The translations under genes were made by a program, and so were the position numbers. A DNA stretch of 64,000 nt from Todiramphus chloris collaris (lineage: Eukaryota; Chordata; Aves; Coraciiformes; Alcedinidae). The notes beneath the pieces were generated by a model, which saw only the letters and a list, made by a program, of their open reading frames with translations, ran no database searches and was not told the origin of the DNA. The stretch is from assembly GCA_025345505.1 (NCBI GenBank), contig JANVCC010000123.1, positions 94,239 through 158,238 of the forward strand, written 5' to 3'. This document shows positions 24,907 to 36,118 of the stretch, one piece after another (the stretch's first letter is position 1; every line of letters starts with the position of its first letter).

Positions 24907-27900
24907 AGAAAGCCAACACCTTTCCTTCACGCTGTGCTTCCTTCTGTCCGTCTGTCCGTCTGTCTCTCCTCTTTCTCCCTCCTCTCTCTCTCAGCTGGGT
25001 AAGGGAAGGTTTCAGGTCTGGAGAAGCACATATTTGTCAAACAAATTGGTCCGAGCTCTGCATGCACTTAAATCTCTTCTACTTCTGTGAAGTGTTTTAA
25101 TGACTGTTTCCATGAAAAGAAAATATGAAAAAAAAAAAAAAAAGAAAGAAAATAATCGAAAGAAGGCCCCAAGCCCCTCCTCTGACTAACAGTGGTACTA
25201 ATAAAGGGAATTAAAAGCTTTCTAGAACAAGCACCTCGGCTATAGCTCTTCCCTTCGTCCTTGCGCCTGCTGCCTCGCTCCCACTGACGAACTAATCCCT
25301 CGGCCTCCTCCCCCCTGTACCCGCGACCCCCTCCCCAGTTACGGGGTGGACGGGACTCTGTGTGAGGTGGGCAGGGTGGGATACAGCTGCTTTGCACCCT
25401 CTGTGAGCCCCCTCCCCCCCCGACTTGTGGAGGGATGGGGGCTGGGAGCTGCATGGTGTGAGCAGGGGCAGGGGGGTTTGTACCCTGAGGGGGGCACTGA
25501 TGGGTGGTGGGGTGCAGAGCCTTGCCAGGAGCACCCACCCTTGCCAGGAGCGCCCCAAAGTCACTTTCAGTCCTCCTGGGGAGCAGAGAACCAACCCCCA
25601 ATCCTGCTCCCCCACATCGGGAGCTGCCACGAGCAGGGGTCACCCACCCAGCCCCACCGTCTGGTCCCCACCCTATGATGTTCCCGGCTCTGGTGTCTCT
25701 TACAGAAGCCAAACCCCTGCTCCGTCTGCCCTCCCAGCTCCCTGCCAGGGTGGCTGCAGCAGAAGGGACCTTATGGGGTCCTTGTCCCCCGAGTCTGGAG
25801 GTGCCCTGCCCAGTCCCGTGGTGCAGAGGATGCTCCGTGATGGGTGGCCAGCCCTTGTAGGATGGTTGCCTTTGCCCTGGCAAGGAAAGAGCTGCCCACG
25901 TGGCCTTAAGGATGTAAATAACCCATCCCACTCTGTTCTGGTCTGACAGGGATGAACTGGGTGTCCCCAGTAGGACCCTGTGGGGAGGTGCTGGGGATGG
26001 GTGAGGGTGGCAACGTTGTCCTTGTCACGGGTGTGCCGAGCCAAGGACCATGAAATGGGCATCGTTAGGCTGGAGGGTGTCAAGGACTTCCAGCCTCCAC
26101 TCCCCCGGCGGCTCTTTAATCACACTTGGGAGCACACGATGTGCTCCGGGTACCTTAGTGACCGTGACCGTGACGGGCTGGCGGGGATGTGTGGGTCAGG
26201 GATGGCGGCAGCTGAGTTATCAGTCCTGGCCAGGCTGAAGGTGACAACAGAGGGACAAGCACGAGGCTCACCTTGCTGCCAGGCTGAGGACCTGCTGAAA
26301 GGTCAATCCTTTGCATGTTCCACTCCCAAAACACATTTGCTGCGTCACTCCAGGGGAAAGCAGGAGCCCGGGAACAGGCCAGGGGCTGGCACAGCAGCAA
26401 GCCCACTGATGCGGAGGGATGAGAGCATCCAGCTCACGTCCCCGTGCCCTGGGGGGAGGCCAAAGCCCCAAGTCTGGCCAGCTCTGGGCTGAGCCAGAGG
26501 CATCCCATAGACAGATGGGATGGCTCCGGGCACGTCACCGTGCGTCCGAGGCCTTCTCCTGCCCCAGACTTGGTGCCCACGGTGGCCAGCTCAGGGACCT
26601 GATTGCTGCGGGGTTGCTCACTGCAGAGATGAGGTTTTTCAGTGATGCCGGGCACTGAGGAGGTCCCTGAGCTCCCCCGATGAGGAAGGCTGTGTGTGCC
26701 TTGCAGGTGGCTGTGTCCCCAACCCCTGCCTGAACGGAGGGACCTGCACGGAGGACGGTGACCACCTCGCCTGCCTGTGCCTGCCCGGCTACGGAGGCAG
26801 AAGCTGCGAACGATGTGAGTCCCCCCCCCCCAGGTCCCACCACAGCCCCCACCGACCTCCCTCTGCAGCCTCGGCCTCTGAACCAGTGGCCCAGGAGATA
26901 GAAAACGTGGGGCAATCAGGTCTGGGGGGATTTTCTTTTTCTTTGGCTTGCTGCTGAGCTGGGCTCCATCACCCTGACCCTCTCCTCTCTCCCCCCCTTG
27001 CCCTCCAACCACGGCTCAGCGCTGAAGAAGTGCAGCCCCGGCTGGGACAGCTTCCAAGGAGCCTGCTACAAGCACTTCTCCACTCGGAGGAGCTGGGAGG
27101 ATGCCGAGACCCAGTGCAGGCATTACGGGGGTCACCTGGCCACCATCCTGACCCCTGAAGAGCAGGACTTCATCAACGGTAGGTGGCTGGAAACCTTAAG
27201 ACACAGAGGAGCCTGAGAGCCAAGGCTGAGCCCGAGCCCACCGTGCAGAAGGGGAGGCAGGAACCATCTGGGGAAGCCAAGGAAAAAAAAAACCCAAAAG
27301 AACAAAGGAAACAGCCAATGGGATGAATTGATTGGATTGTGGTTAGATGCTCACTGGCCATTTGGCTAGTGAGAGGTCNNNNNNNNNNGGGCGGGCAGGG
27401 ACCTGCAGAGACATGCAGGGACCAGTTGGACCAGTCAAGGGCAGGCAGGGACCTGCAGGGACACCGTGGGGACACGGGGCTCTGCCGCCCTCTCCTGGCC
27501 ACTCTCTGGGGGTGCAGGGCAGGGGAGAGGGGGTGGTCCCCCTGTGCCCCTTCCTGGGCTCCCCTGGTCGCCAAACCCCCCAGCACCCCCCAACTCCGCT
27601 GCAGGGCTGGACACAGCCCCCACCTCCCCTCACTCCCCTCAAATTTCCCCAAATTCAGCTTCCAGGTCCCTTGAGCCCCCTCCTAGGACAGGGTGCTGGG
27701 GGGGGCCTGGCTGTGCCCCCCTCTCCTCCCCCCAACACCCCCCCCTCCATCCCTCCCCACCCAGACCAGTACAGGGAATACCAGTGGATCGGCTTGAACG
27801 ACCGGACCATCGAGGGGGATTTCCAGTGGTCCGATGGTAGCCCCTTGGTAAGTCCCGTTGCTGGCCATTGTGCCACCCTGGGAGAAGACACCCCCCCAGC

Positions 27901-29406
27901 ACCTCCAGCACCCCCAGCACCCCATCATCCCTCCCCATTGCTTGGGAACATGCGATGGGACCAGGTTTTGAAGCCCCCCCCCCCACCCCCACCTACCAAG
28001 AGCCACTTTGTGGCTGGGCTGAGCATCCCCAAGGGTGCCCTGACCCCCAGATTTGGGGTGCCCTGACCCCCAGGTTTGTGGTCCCAATGCCACGCTGAGG
28101 GGCACGGAGATGGGACCTTGTTCCTGATGGGGGGGGGGGTCACTGCCAGGTGGCTGCAGATGGGTGCGTGGTCCCCCCCCCCACCCCCAGCCCTTGAAAG
28201 GTGTGCTGGGTGCCTCCTGCTCCCTGTCCTGCCTGTGCCCCCCTTTCCCCTCCCCAGCTCTACGAGAACTGGCACCCCGGGCAGCCCGACAGCTACTTCC
28301 TCTCCGGGGAGAACTGCGTGGTCATCGTGTGGCACGACGGGGGCCAGTGGAGCGACGTGCCCTGCAACTACCACCTCTCCTACACCTGCAAAATGGGGCT
28401 GGGTAAGCAGCGAGACACCCCCACCCCATACCCCTGCCCCCCTGCCCCAGGCTGGGGACCCACAATGTCCATGACCTCAAAGTGGAGCTTTCGCACCAAC
28501 CCTGCAGTGGGGAAAGGGGTCAGGCAATCGTAGAATCAATGAAACATTTGGGTTGGGGGAGATCTTGGAGCTCCTGGAGGCCAAGCGTTGTCCCAGCGCT
28601 GCCAGGGCGCCACTGCCCCCTGTCCCTCAGCACCCCTGCCCCCTGTCCCTCAGCACCACAGCTCCACGGGGGGCTGGGAAACCCCTCCAGGGGTCACAGG
28701 GACTCCCCCCCTGCCCTGGGCAGCCTGGACAACCCTGCAGGGGAAGGAATTGTTCCTCAGCTCCAACCTCAGCCTCCCCTGGGGCAGCTTGAGCCCGGTT
28801 CCTCTTGTCCCTTGAGCCTGACCCCCTCTGTCTCCAAGCTCCTGAATTCCAGGGAGCTGTCAGAGCCAGAAGGTCTCCCCTGAGCCTCCTTCTCTCCAGG
28901 CTGGACAAGCCCAGCTCCATCAGCCTCCTGCTCCAGCCCCTTCCCCAGCTCCATTGCCCTTCCCTGGCCACGCTCCAGCCCCTCAACATCTTCATCCATG
29001 GCATTTCCTGGGGAGGTGGACTCGGGGGTGCCCATCCATGGCTAGTTGGAATGACCCCCCCCTTGCCACCCCTTACCCACGGCAGTGCAGTGCGGGTCCC
29101 CCCCCGCCGTCAGCAACGCCCGCGCCTTCGGCAAAGCAAAGCAGCGCTACGAGATCGGGTCCATCGCGCGGTACCAGTGCCGCCCTGGCTTCGTCCAGCG
29201 CCGCTCGCCCATCATCCGCTGCCGGGAGGACGGGACGTGGGAGATGCCTCAGTTGAGCTGCCACCCCGGTGAGCATGGGGGGGTCTCCTCCCCGTTCCCC
29301 CCATCTGCCCCTCCAAGTATCTGCTGCTTTCGGGGGTTTCTCATCAGCTGGGGTTTCTTGTGTTGTCCCCCCCATCCCAGGTCTGGTTCAGCCTCTCGGT
29401 GACTGA
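19146..29406 (+). CDS. BCAN: Brevican core protein, lectican family, 13 coding exons, 929 aa
   Basis: Secreted chondroitin sulfate proteoglycan of brain matrix that binds hyaluronan at its N-terminus and tenascin-R or lipids at its C-terminus. Order: signal peptide (1-20), Ig V domain (29-159), link module 1 (160-260), link module 2 (261-358), a mucin-like acidic region (359-695), one EGF repeat (696-731), C-type lectin domain (732-860), a Sushi/CCP module (861-921) and a short tail. Identity is clear from [51 protein letters not shown] and [13 protein letters not shown]. All junctions are GT-AG and in phase. Human brevican is 911 aa, so the length fits. One EGF and a short central region separate it from versican, aggrecan and neurocan. 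The start ATG has a strong context (GAGGATGG). The donor of the eighth coding entry below has an alternative at 24,856. Confidence 0.95.
19337..19729 (+). CDS. BCAN: BCAN Ig V-domain exon
   Basis: 393 bp. Contains the Ig cysteines in TIPCLITY and [10 protein letters not shown], the VKWTF strand and DSGIYRC. Closely matches the human domain. Confidence 0.93.
19944..20118 (+). CDS. BCAN: BCAN link module 1, first half
   Basis: 175 bp encoding [17 protein letters not shown] through [11 protein letters not shown]. Carries hyaluronan-binding link-fold residues. A purine/CCA repeat follows the donor. Confidence 0.92.
20219..20346 (+). CDS. BCAN: BCAN link module 1, second half
   Basis: 128 bp encoding [20 protein letters not shown] through YCYAEDLP. 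Nearly identical to human brevican. Confidence 0.93.
20347..21358 (+). other. BCAN: BCAN intron between link modules
   Basis: 1,012 bp. A 12-bp tandem repeat (GGGATGCAGGCA, about 3.5 copies) lies at 21,151-21,195. No other element recognised. Confidence 0.8.
21359..21652 (+). CDS. BCAN: BCAN link module 2
   Basis: 294 bp encoding the whole second link module, from [14 protein letters not shown] to DAYCFR. The four link cysteines are present. Confidence 0.94.
21653..23035 (+). other. BCAN: BCAN intron after link module 2
   Basis: 1,383 bp holding an imperfect tandem repeat (about 21,835-22,145) and a poly(C) run near 22,614-22,626. No coding signal. Confidence 0.8.
21835..22145. repeat. Degenerate minisatellite with TATCGCGATA-like cores
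   Basis: About five units 50-90 bp apart, each with a core such as ATATCGCGATAGATCAGGG or GTGTCGCGACAGAGTAGGG and a CCTGCATGGTCTC block. The cores are CpG-containing near-palindromes. Confidence 0.75.
23036..23278 (+). CDS. BCAN: BCAN exon with the ADAMTS cleavage region
   Basis: 243 bp encoding [17 protein letters not shown], then [12 protein letters not shown]. The Glu|Ser pair (codons 23,149-23,154) corresponds to the known ADAMTS4 cut site of mammalian brevican, before SRGAIY. Confidence 0.9.
23918..24685 (+). CDS. BCAN: BCAN large mucin-like/acidic exon
   Basis: 768 bp, rich in Pro, Ser, Thr, Gly and Glu, ending with an acidic run ([11 protein letters not shown]). It is poorly conserved in sequence, as in all lecticans. 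The donor CCAG|GTGGGA is in phase 1, as needed by the EGF exon. A weaker in-phase donor (CACG|GTGCCA, exon end 24,856) would give 986 aa instead of 929. Confidence 0.8.
24907..26706 (+). other. BCAN: BCAN intron/short-form 3' UTR and remaining intron
   Basis: The first 300 bp would be the 3' UTR of the short isoform, with a CT-rich stretch at about 24,935-24,995. The rest (25,206-26,706) shows no coding exon or recognised repeat. Confidence 0.7.
25200..25205 (+). terminator. BCAN: Intronic poly(A) signal AATAAA for the brevican short form
   Basis: Canonical hexamer 294 bp after the read-through stop and about 1.5 kb before the EGF exon. It follows an A-rich tract at 25,129-25,153. Use is inferred. 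Confidence 0.6.
26707..26814 (+). CDS. BCAN: BCAN EGF-like exon
   Basis: 108 bp encoding [13 protein letters not shown] through [12 protein letters not shown], with six EGF cysteines. Acceptor is CCTTGCAG, donor is CGAT|GTGAGT. Confidence 0.93.
27020..27178 (+). CDS. BCAN: BCAN C-type lectin domain, part 1
   Basis: 159 bp encoding [19 protein letters not shown] through [10 protein letters not shown]. Almost the same as human. Confidence 0.94.
27379..27388. other. Assembly gap, 10 N
   Basis: Run of ten N inside the intron between lectin exons 1 and 2 (27,179-27,764). The flanks are an A/C-rich stretch and a GC-rich GGGACCTGCAGGGAC repeat-like block. No exon appears to be missing. Confidence 0.99.
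27765..27847 (+). CDS. BCAN: BCAN C-type lectin domain, part 2
   Basis: 83 bp encoding [18 protein letters not shown] through SDGSPL, ending in phase 0 at CCCTTG|GTAAGT. Confidence 0.94.
28258..28402 (+). CDS. BCAN: BCAN C-type lectin domain, part 3
   Basis: 145 bp encoding [14 protein letters not shown] through [10 protein letters not shown]. Carries the QPD-type calcium site and the WSDVPCNY motif. Confidence 0.94.
28529..29003 (-). mobile_element. CR1-type LINE 3' fragment in BCAN intron
   Basis: Antisense to BCAN. It starts with the CR1 3' end (TAGAATCAATGAAACATTTG, TTGGGTTGGGGGAGATCTTG) and runs to GGCCACGCTCCAGCCCCTCA. Same subfamily as the other long copies in the window. Confidence 0.9.
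29086..29268 (+). CDS. BCAN: BCAN Sushi/CCP exon
   Basis: 183 bp encoding [18 protein letters not shown] through [10 protein letters not shown], with the four CCP cysteines and the conserved Trp. Confidence 0.92.
29381..29406 (+). CDS. BCAN: BCAN last coding exon
   Basis: In phase it encodes GLVQPLGD and stops at TGA 29,404-29,406. This is shorter than the human tail. The acceptor (CCCATCCCAG) is strong, but a different acceptor could give another C-terminus. Confidence 0.65.
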
Positions 29407-30451
29407 ACGAGTCCCCAGGGCAGAAGCCACCACCTCGCCGGGCCCCGGAGCTGGCACGGATGGGGATGGCGCTGGGACGCCAGTGCGGACCCCGCTGTTG
29501 GGTCTCTGCCTCCTTGTTTGTTTTATATCTGTACAAAAAAAAAACCCCTAATAACTAAAGATCCCCTCGAAAGGCACCGACAGCGACCCGAGACGGAGCA
29601 CAAGGGGGTGGTTTTGTCCCTGGAGTCACCGCAGAGTCAAAAATCGAGGTGGGGACAGGGGGTAGGTGATGGTATCGAGGCCACCAGCGACACCTCCAGC
29701 TGCTTTCTTCCACCTCTGACCAGAGGGTCCTCATCCTGTGACATCCTGGCTGGGGGAGTTGGGGGTGACACGGGGATATCCAAGCTGTGCTGCAGCTCAG
29801 CACCCATCCCCGGGTGAGCTTTCCATTCCCAGGCAAGGCAGAAGCTGCTGCTGCAGGCTCAGAGTGGGTACGTGTCACCCAACCCCTCCCCCCCCCCCCC
29901 CCCCCCCCCCCAACTCTGTGCTTCTGCAGGTATTAAAACCAGTAAACGGATGGTGCGGAGTGGTGGTCTCATCATCTGGGACAACCAAAGCTGCAAAGCC
30001 CCTCGATGGGGAGGGTGGCAGCACCGTGAAGCTGAAGAGGCCCTGGCACAGCCTGGGCACAGCGACACCCCCAGAGACCCCCAGAAACAAAAGGGGCACA
30101 AAGTTCTCCCACATCTCACCGGCATCAGGGACCAGTCAGGGATGGGGCTGGGATGCTGGTCCCGGCAGATATGTGGTGGGGGGGCATTGGGGGGCACATG
30201 ATAGTTGCCTGGGGACGCTGGCATCTCCCCACACCGTGCCAACTCCAGTGCTTTTTATAGCTCTCCCTGGGTGTGCTGAACAGCAAAACTCAGAAACCCC
30301 CAGAATGCGGAGCCAAAAACACCGATAACTCCCAGGACGGGGGCGGGGGGAGCCCACATTGGCTGCCCCCCTCCTTAAGATGGAAAGTCCTTGTCACATT
30401 GCCCTCGTGGGGGGGCAGGGGCCCGGCACGAGCGTGGCTTTGCCGTGCAGC
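29407..30451. other. BCAN 3' UTR and BCAN-HAPLN2 convergent intergenic region
   Basis: The two genes converge. Seen: a poly(A) stretch at about 29,535, a poly(C) run at 29,888-29,911, and ATTAAA at 29,932-29,937 as a possible non-canonical BCAN poly(A) signal. No canonical BCAN hexamer was found. Confidence 0.55.
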
Positions 30452-30457
30452 TTTATT
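30452..30457 (-). terminator. HAPLN2: Candidate HAPLN2 poly(A) signal AATAAA
   Basis: TTTATT on plus, read as AATAAA for HAPLN2, about 490 bp past its stop. Confidence 0.6.
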
Positions 30458-30847
30458 AATCGAGAAGGCGAAACTCCATTAGTCACGCTCGTTAATGCCC
30501 AGCCCTCGGGCACGCTCGCACCAGGCAGAGTCCTCGTGGCTGTGGGAGCGAGGATGGGGTGAGGGAGGCACTGGAGTTGGGGAGTGGGGACACTGTGCTG
30601 CCTGCTGGGGAGGCTGGATTAGGCCCCCCCCCCAGCAATGGGTTTGGCTTCTCCAGCAAATCCCCAACACCCAACAAACCCCAGAGCAGGATGGGGCGTG
30701 GGGAGCAGCTCCCTCAGAAGATGCACCGGGTACCCGAACCCAGCTCCGTTGCTCCGTCAGAGGATGCACGAACCACCCGAAATCACCGGGAGACCCCCTC
30801 CCTCGTATCCCACCTCAAGCTCTCCGTCAGGTGATGGAGGGCCAGCG

Positions 30848-30912
30848 TGTCCCACCACGGTCCCCCCCGTGGGTTCAACATCCCACCATGGTCCCAACAT
30901 CCCACCATGATC
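30848..30912. repeat. Short tandem repeat, about 20-bp unit
   Basis: About three imperfect copies of ATCCCACCATGGTCCCAAC just downstream of the HAPLN2 stop (in its 3' UTR). Confidence 0.7.
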
Positions 30913-30947
30913 CCCTCGGGCTCAGCCCAGCTTTCCTCCCGGCGTTC

Positions 30948-33215
<2,268 letters not shown>

Positions 33216-35937
33216 CCTTAGAGCTGGGGGCAGGATGGTCCCTGGAGGGGGGGAGCACAGGGGTCAGGGATATGCAGTGGGACATGTCCTGGCTTTGCTG
33301 GGGACCAGAGGACACAGTGAGGAGCATCTGCAGAGCTTTTTGCCAGGGATGCTGTGAGACCAACGGCTGTCCCTGGCCCACCTGTGCCAGGGGGACATCC
33401 CCTCACTGAGCCAGCAGAACGTGCCAACCCCCCCTCCCCATCACCCCCCACTTCTCACCGTCCCCAGACGCGTCCTTGGAGGAGCTCCCATCCAATGTCT
33501 CCAGCTCACGTCCCGCCCCAGCCCCCACCACGTCCCGTCTCCGTCACAGCCGCCCCATCACGGGGCTGAAGGCTCCGGAAAGGTCAAACCTGCGTCGTGG
33601 TGCTGCTGGGAAGATGGGACACGGGGAAAAGGCGAAGGGGTTCTCCCAGCCAACCCCTGCCCTGTCACCATCCCGGGGCGGGCAGCATCCCGGTTGCCCC
33701 GCTGCCCCTCTCTGCCTTGGCACCGGCTCCCATGGCGTGCGGGAAGTGGCGAGCAGCAGCCGTGCCCTCGCTCCCGGCCCCGTCGCCGTCTCTTCCCGCT
33801 TTCTTCTTCTTCTTTTTTTTTTTTTTTATTTTAATCCCCCTCCAACACCTCCCCGAGGAACGCACGGGGAGGAGGAAGCACAATTTCCCATTGTGAGCAT
33901 CTTTCTCTTTATTGTTCTGCTCGGCAAAACACAGCGCGCCGGGCGAACAAACAGCCCTTTATTTGGAAAATGCCGGCACCGCACAGACCTCCGGCAGCCC
34001 CTTGGGCTCACAAATCCTCCCCTTGACATCGGCCTCCGGTGCCTGGACGGTGTTTGCTGCTCCCGAAGACATCAAAGCAATGGTTCATGTTTTGCCCCCA
34101 CCCCATCAGGTCTCTAATGGGGGAACGCTGAGCCCACCTTTTGGGGCTCCCCTGGGTTGTGAGAAGGGCGGAGGCAGCGCCTCACCATTCTTGCACCCAA
34201 CCCTCCAAAAAGGCATCAGAGAGGCCTCTCCATCGTCACCTCGGATGTTGCTGGGAGCAAAACAGGGCCACACAATGGGGCTGTGTTCTGGGCTCCCTTA
34301 TCTTCTCCCTCCCCCCCTGTCCCCAGGGGTCCATCTCCAAGGGTGGAGGGAGCTCTTCTCAAAGGAAACACGAGACAAGCAGCGCCCGGCCCCCCGGCAC
34401 CAAAGGACACGGCGATCCCAGCTTTGCTGTGGCACGCACGGCACAGAAAACAAACCTCCCCGGGGGGGGGACCAGTGGCACCAGGGTGTGTGTTGGGTCC
34501 CTGACCCCTCACCCCCAGACCACTCCTCCCAGCCCCCCCTTCAATTTGGCTGCTTCTACAGAGGGGTTAGCGCAATAACCTGCCTTCGGATGCCAGCAGG
34601 CTGCACTGGAAGCCTCCGAGGCTCTCCCAGCTCAAACTGGCCAGTGCTTTGGCTCATTTGGAGGAGCAAAAAGGTGGCCAGAGCTTTGCTCGCCCCAGGC
34701 AGAGAAAGGCTAAACCACAGCAGCGTTGCACGCTCCCCTCCCGTGTCTCCCCACAGTCGTTGTGTGTGTCCGTGGCTGTTCAGGGGGGGTCTCCCTCCAT
34801 CACACTTCCCATGGCTGCAGAATTGGGTCCTGATTCACCCCCTCCAGCAGCGCCTGGTCCTGGCTCAGGGCCTCTTGGCCAGAGGATGCTGTTTCCCAGC
34901 TCCGCGGTACCACAAACGAGCGGAATCGCTTCGTGCATTTTTCCCAAGTGAAGGCAACCGCCGCGCCCTCGGCTCTCGCGAAACCACAACCCAAAGCAGG
35001 ACACACTTCAGAACCTCCAGAAGTGACTCATTCTCCTTCCCTGGCCTGTCAACGTCAAGCCGTGACCCCACGGGACCCGACACTTCTTATCTGAGATCAT
35101 GGCTTGGCTGGGTGCTGTGGAAAGAAGTCAACCGAGTCACTTCCCGAACACCCGCCGCCGTGTTCCACTGCTCGGCTCCTTTTTTTCTTCCTCCCCCTTT
35201 CTGGGATTTGTAGCCGCTCTCGGTGCATCACAAACACCTCTGCAAAAGCAAAAGTGGCTGAGGATAACTGAAGGAAACCGTCGTGCCCCACCTCCCCCCG
35301 CCTCTCCGGGCGCAAGTTGTTCAGCAGCAGCTTCCGACCGTGCTCCTCGCTTGTGTTTTCCAAGGTTCAGCTTCTCCTCCTCCCCAGGCAGCCCCGCGGG
35401 CAACCCCTTCCCCACCCCTTCCCCCTCCTCAAACTGTTATTTTTCCTGCTGACCAAGGAGATTCAACCTGGCTTTGCTGAGCTGGCCGCAGCCCAGCACC
35501 CCTGCAGCGGGTCGCTCGCGCTGCGCTCGCCGCACCGCCCTCCATCCCCTCCGTCCGAGCCCATCCCCATCAAACCCACCACGTTTCTCCAGTGCTGAAC
35601 CTCCAGAAAGGCTGAAACCTTGGGTGTACCCTGGCCATGGCTCCCCCCACCTCTCAAACCCCACCTCAACCATCTCACACCCATCCGAGATGGGAGCTGG
35701 CACCGAATGCCCCATGCCCAGTGGGCTGCTGGGGTAAACTGGTGTGTCGAGGGGTACGGGGGCAACCGGTCAGGCTGTTGGCAGCACCGGTTCTTCCGCC
35801 CTTGGGAAGCACCGAGGCGAGGGCAGGACCTGGCAGCCACCCCGGCGGGCGGAGTTTGCAGCCCCAGCGTGTCTCTCCTCGTGTCTCCCCAGTTCCCCCA
35901 GTTCCAGGGGGTTGGACCGTTCCGGCTGCCCCGCAGC
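33216..35937. other. Intergenic region between divergent HAPLN2 and RHBG
   Basis: Must contain both promoters, but no TATA box or first exon could be fixed. Seen: CTT/T-rich tract at 33,800-33,832, AT-richer block at 33,890-33,970 (CCCTTTATTTGG, a CArG-like sequence). The open frame of 433 codons at 33,912-35,213 has no domain or codon pattern of a real protein. Confidence 0.5.
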
Positions 35938-36118
35938 ATGCCTGAGCACACTGTCACCACGAGGCTCCAGCTCACCGGGCTCTGCTTCCTCCTCCAAATC
36001 CTCACCATCATCCTCTTCGCCGCCTTCGTCCGGTACAGCCCGGAGAGCAGCGCTGGCCTCTGCTCCCAGCAGCTGAACTGCAGCCGGAGGGACCAGGACT
36101 GGGGTTTCCAGCACCCTC
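35938..36118 (+). CDS. RHBG: RHBG exon 1
   Basis: 181 bp. Start ATG in context CAGCATGC; first helix and glycosylated loop. Donor CCTC|GTGAGT. Confidence 0.85.

Noticed and set aside
23734..24930. Open frame of 398 codons antisense to BCAN
   Set aside because: It is the mirror of the GC-rich mucin-like exon; BCAN on plus has clear homology and splice phase.
29360..29551. Alternative BCAN C-terminus in another frame (63 codons with a hydrophobic end)
   Set aside because: The CCP exon ends in phase 1, which forces the short GLVQPLGD ending at the strong acceptor. The alternative needs a different phase.
33912..35213. Open frame of 433 codons on the plus strand between HAPLN2 and RHBG
   Set aside because: No recognisable family, no splice partners, and composition typical of translated GC-rich non-coding DNA.
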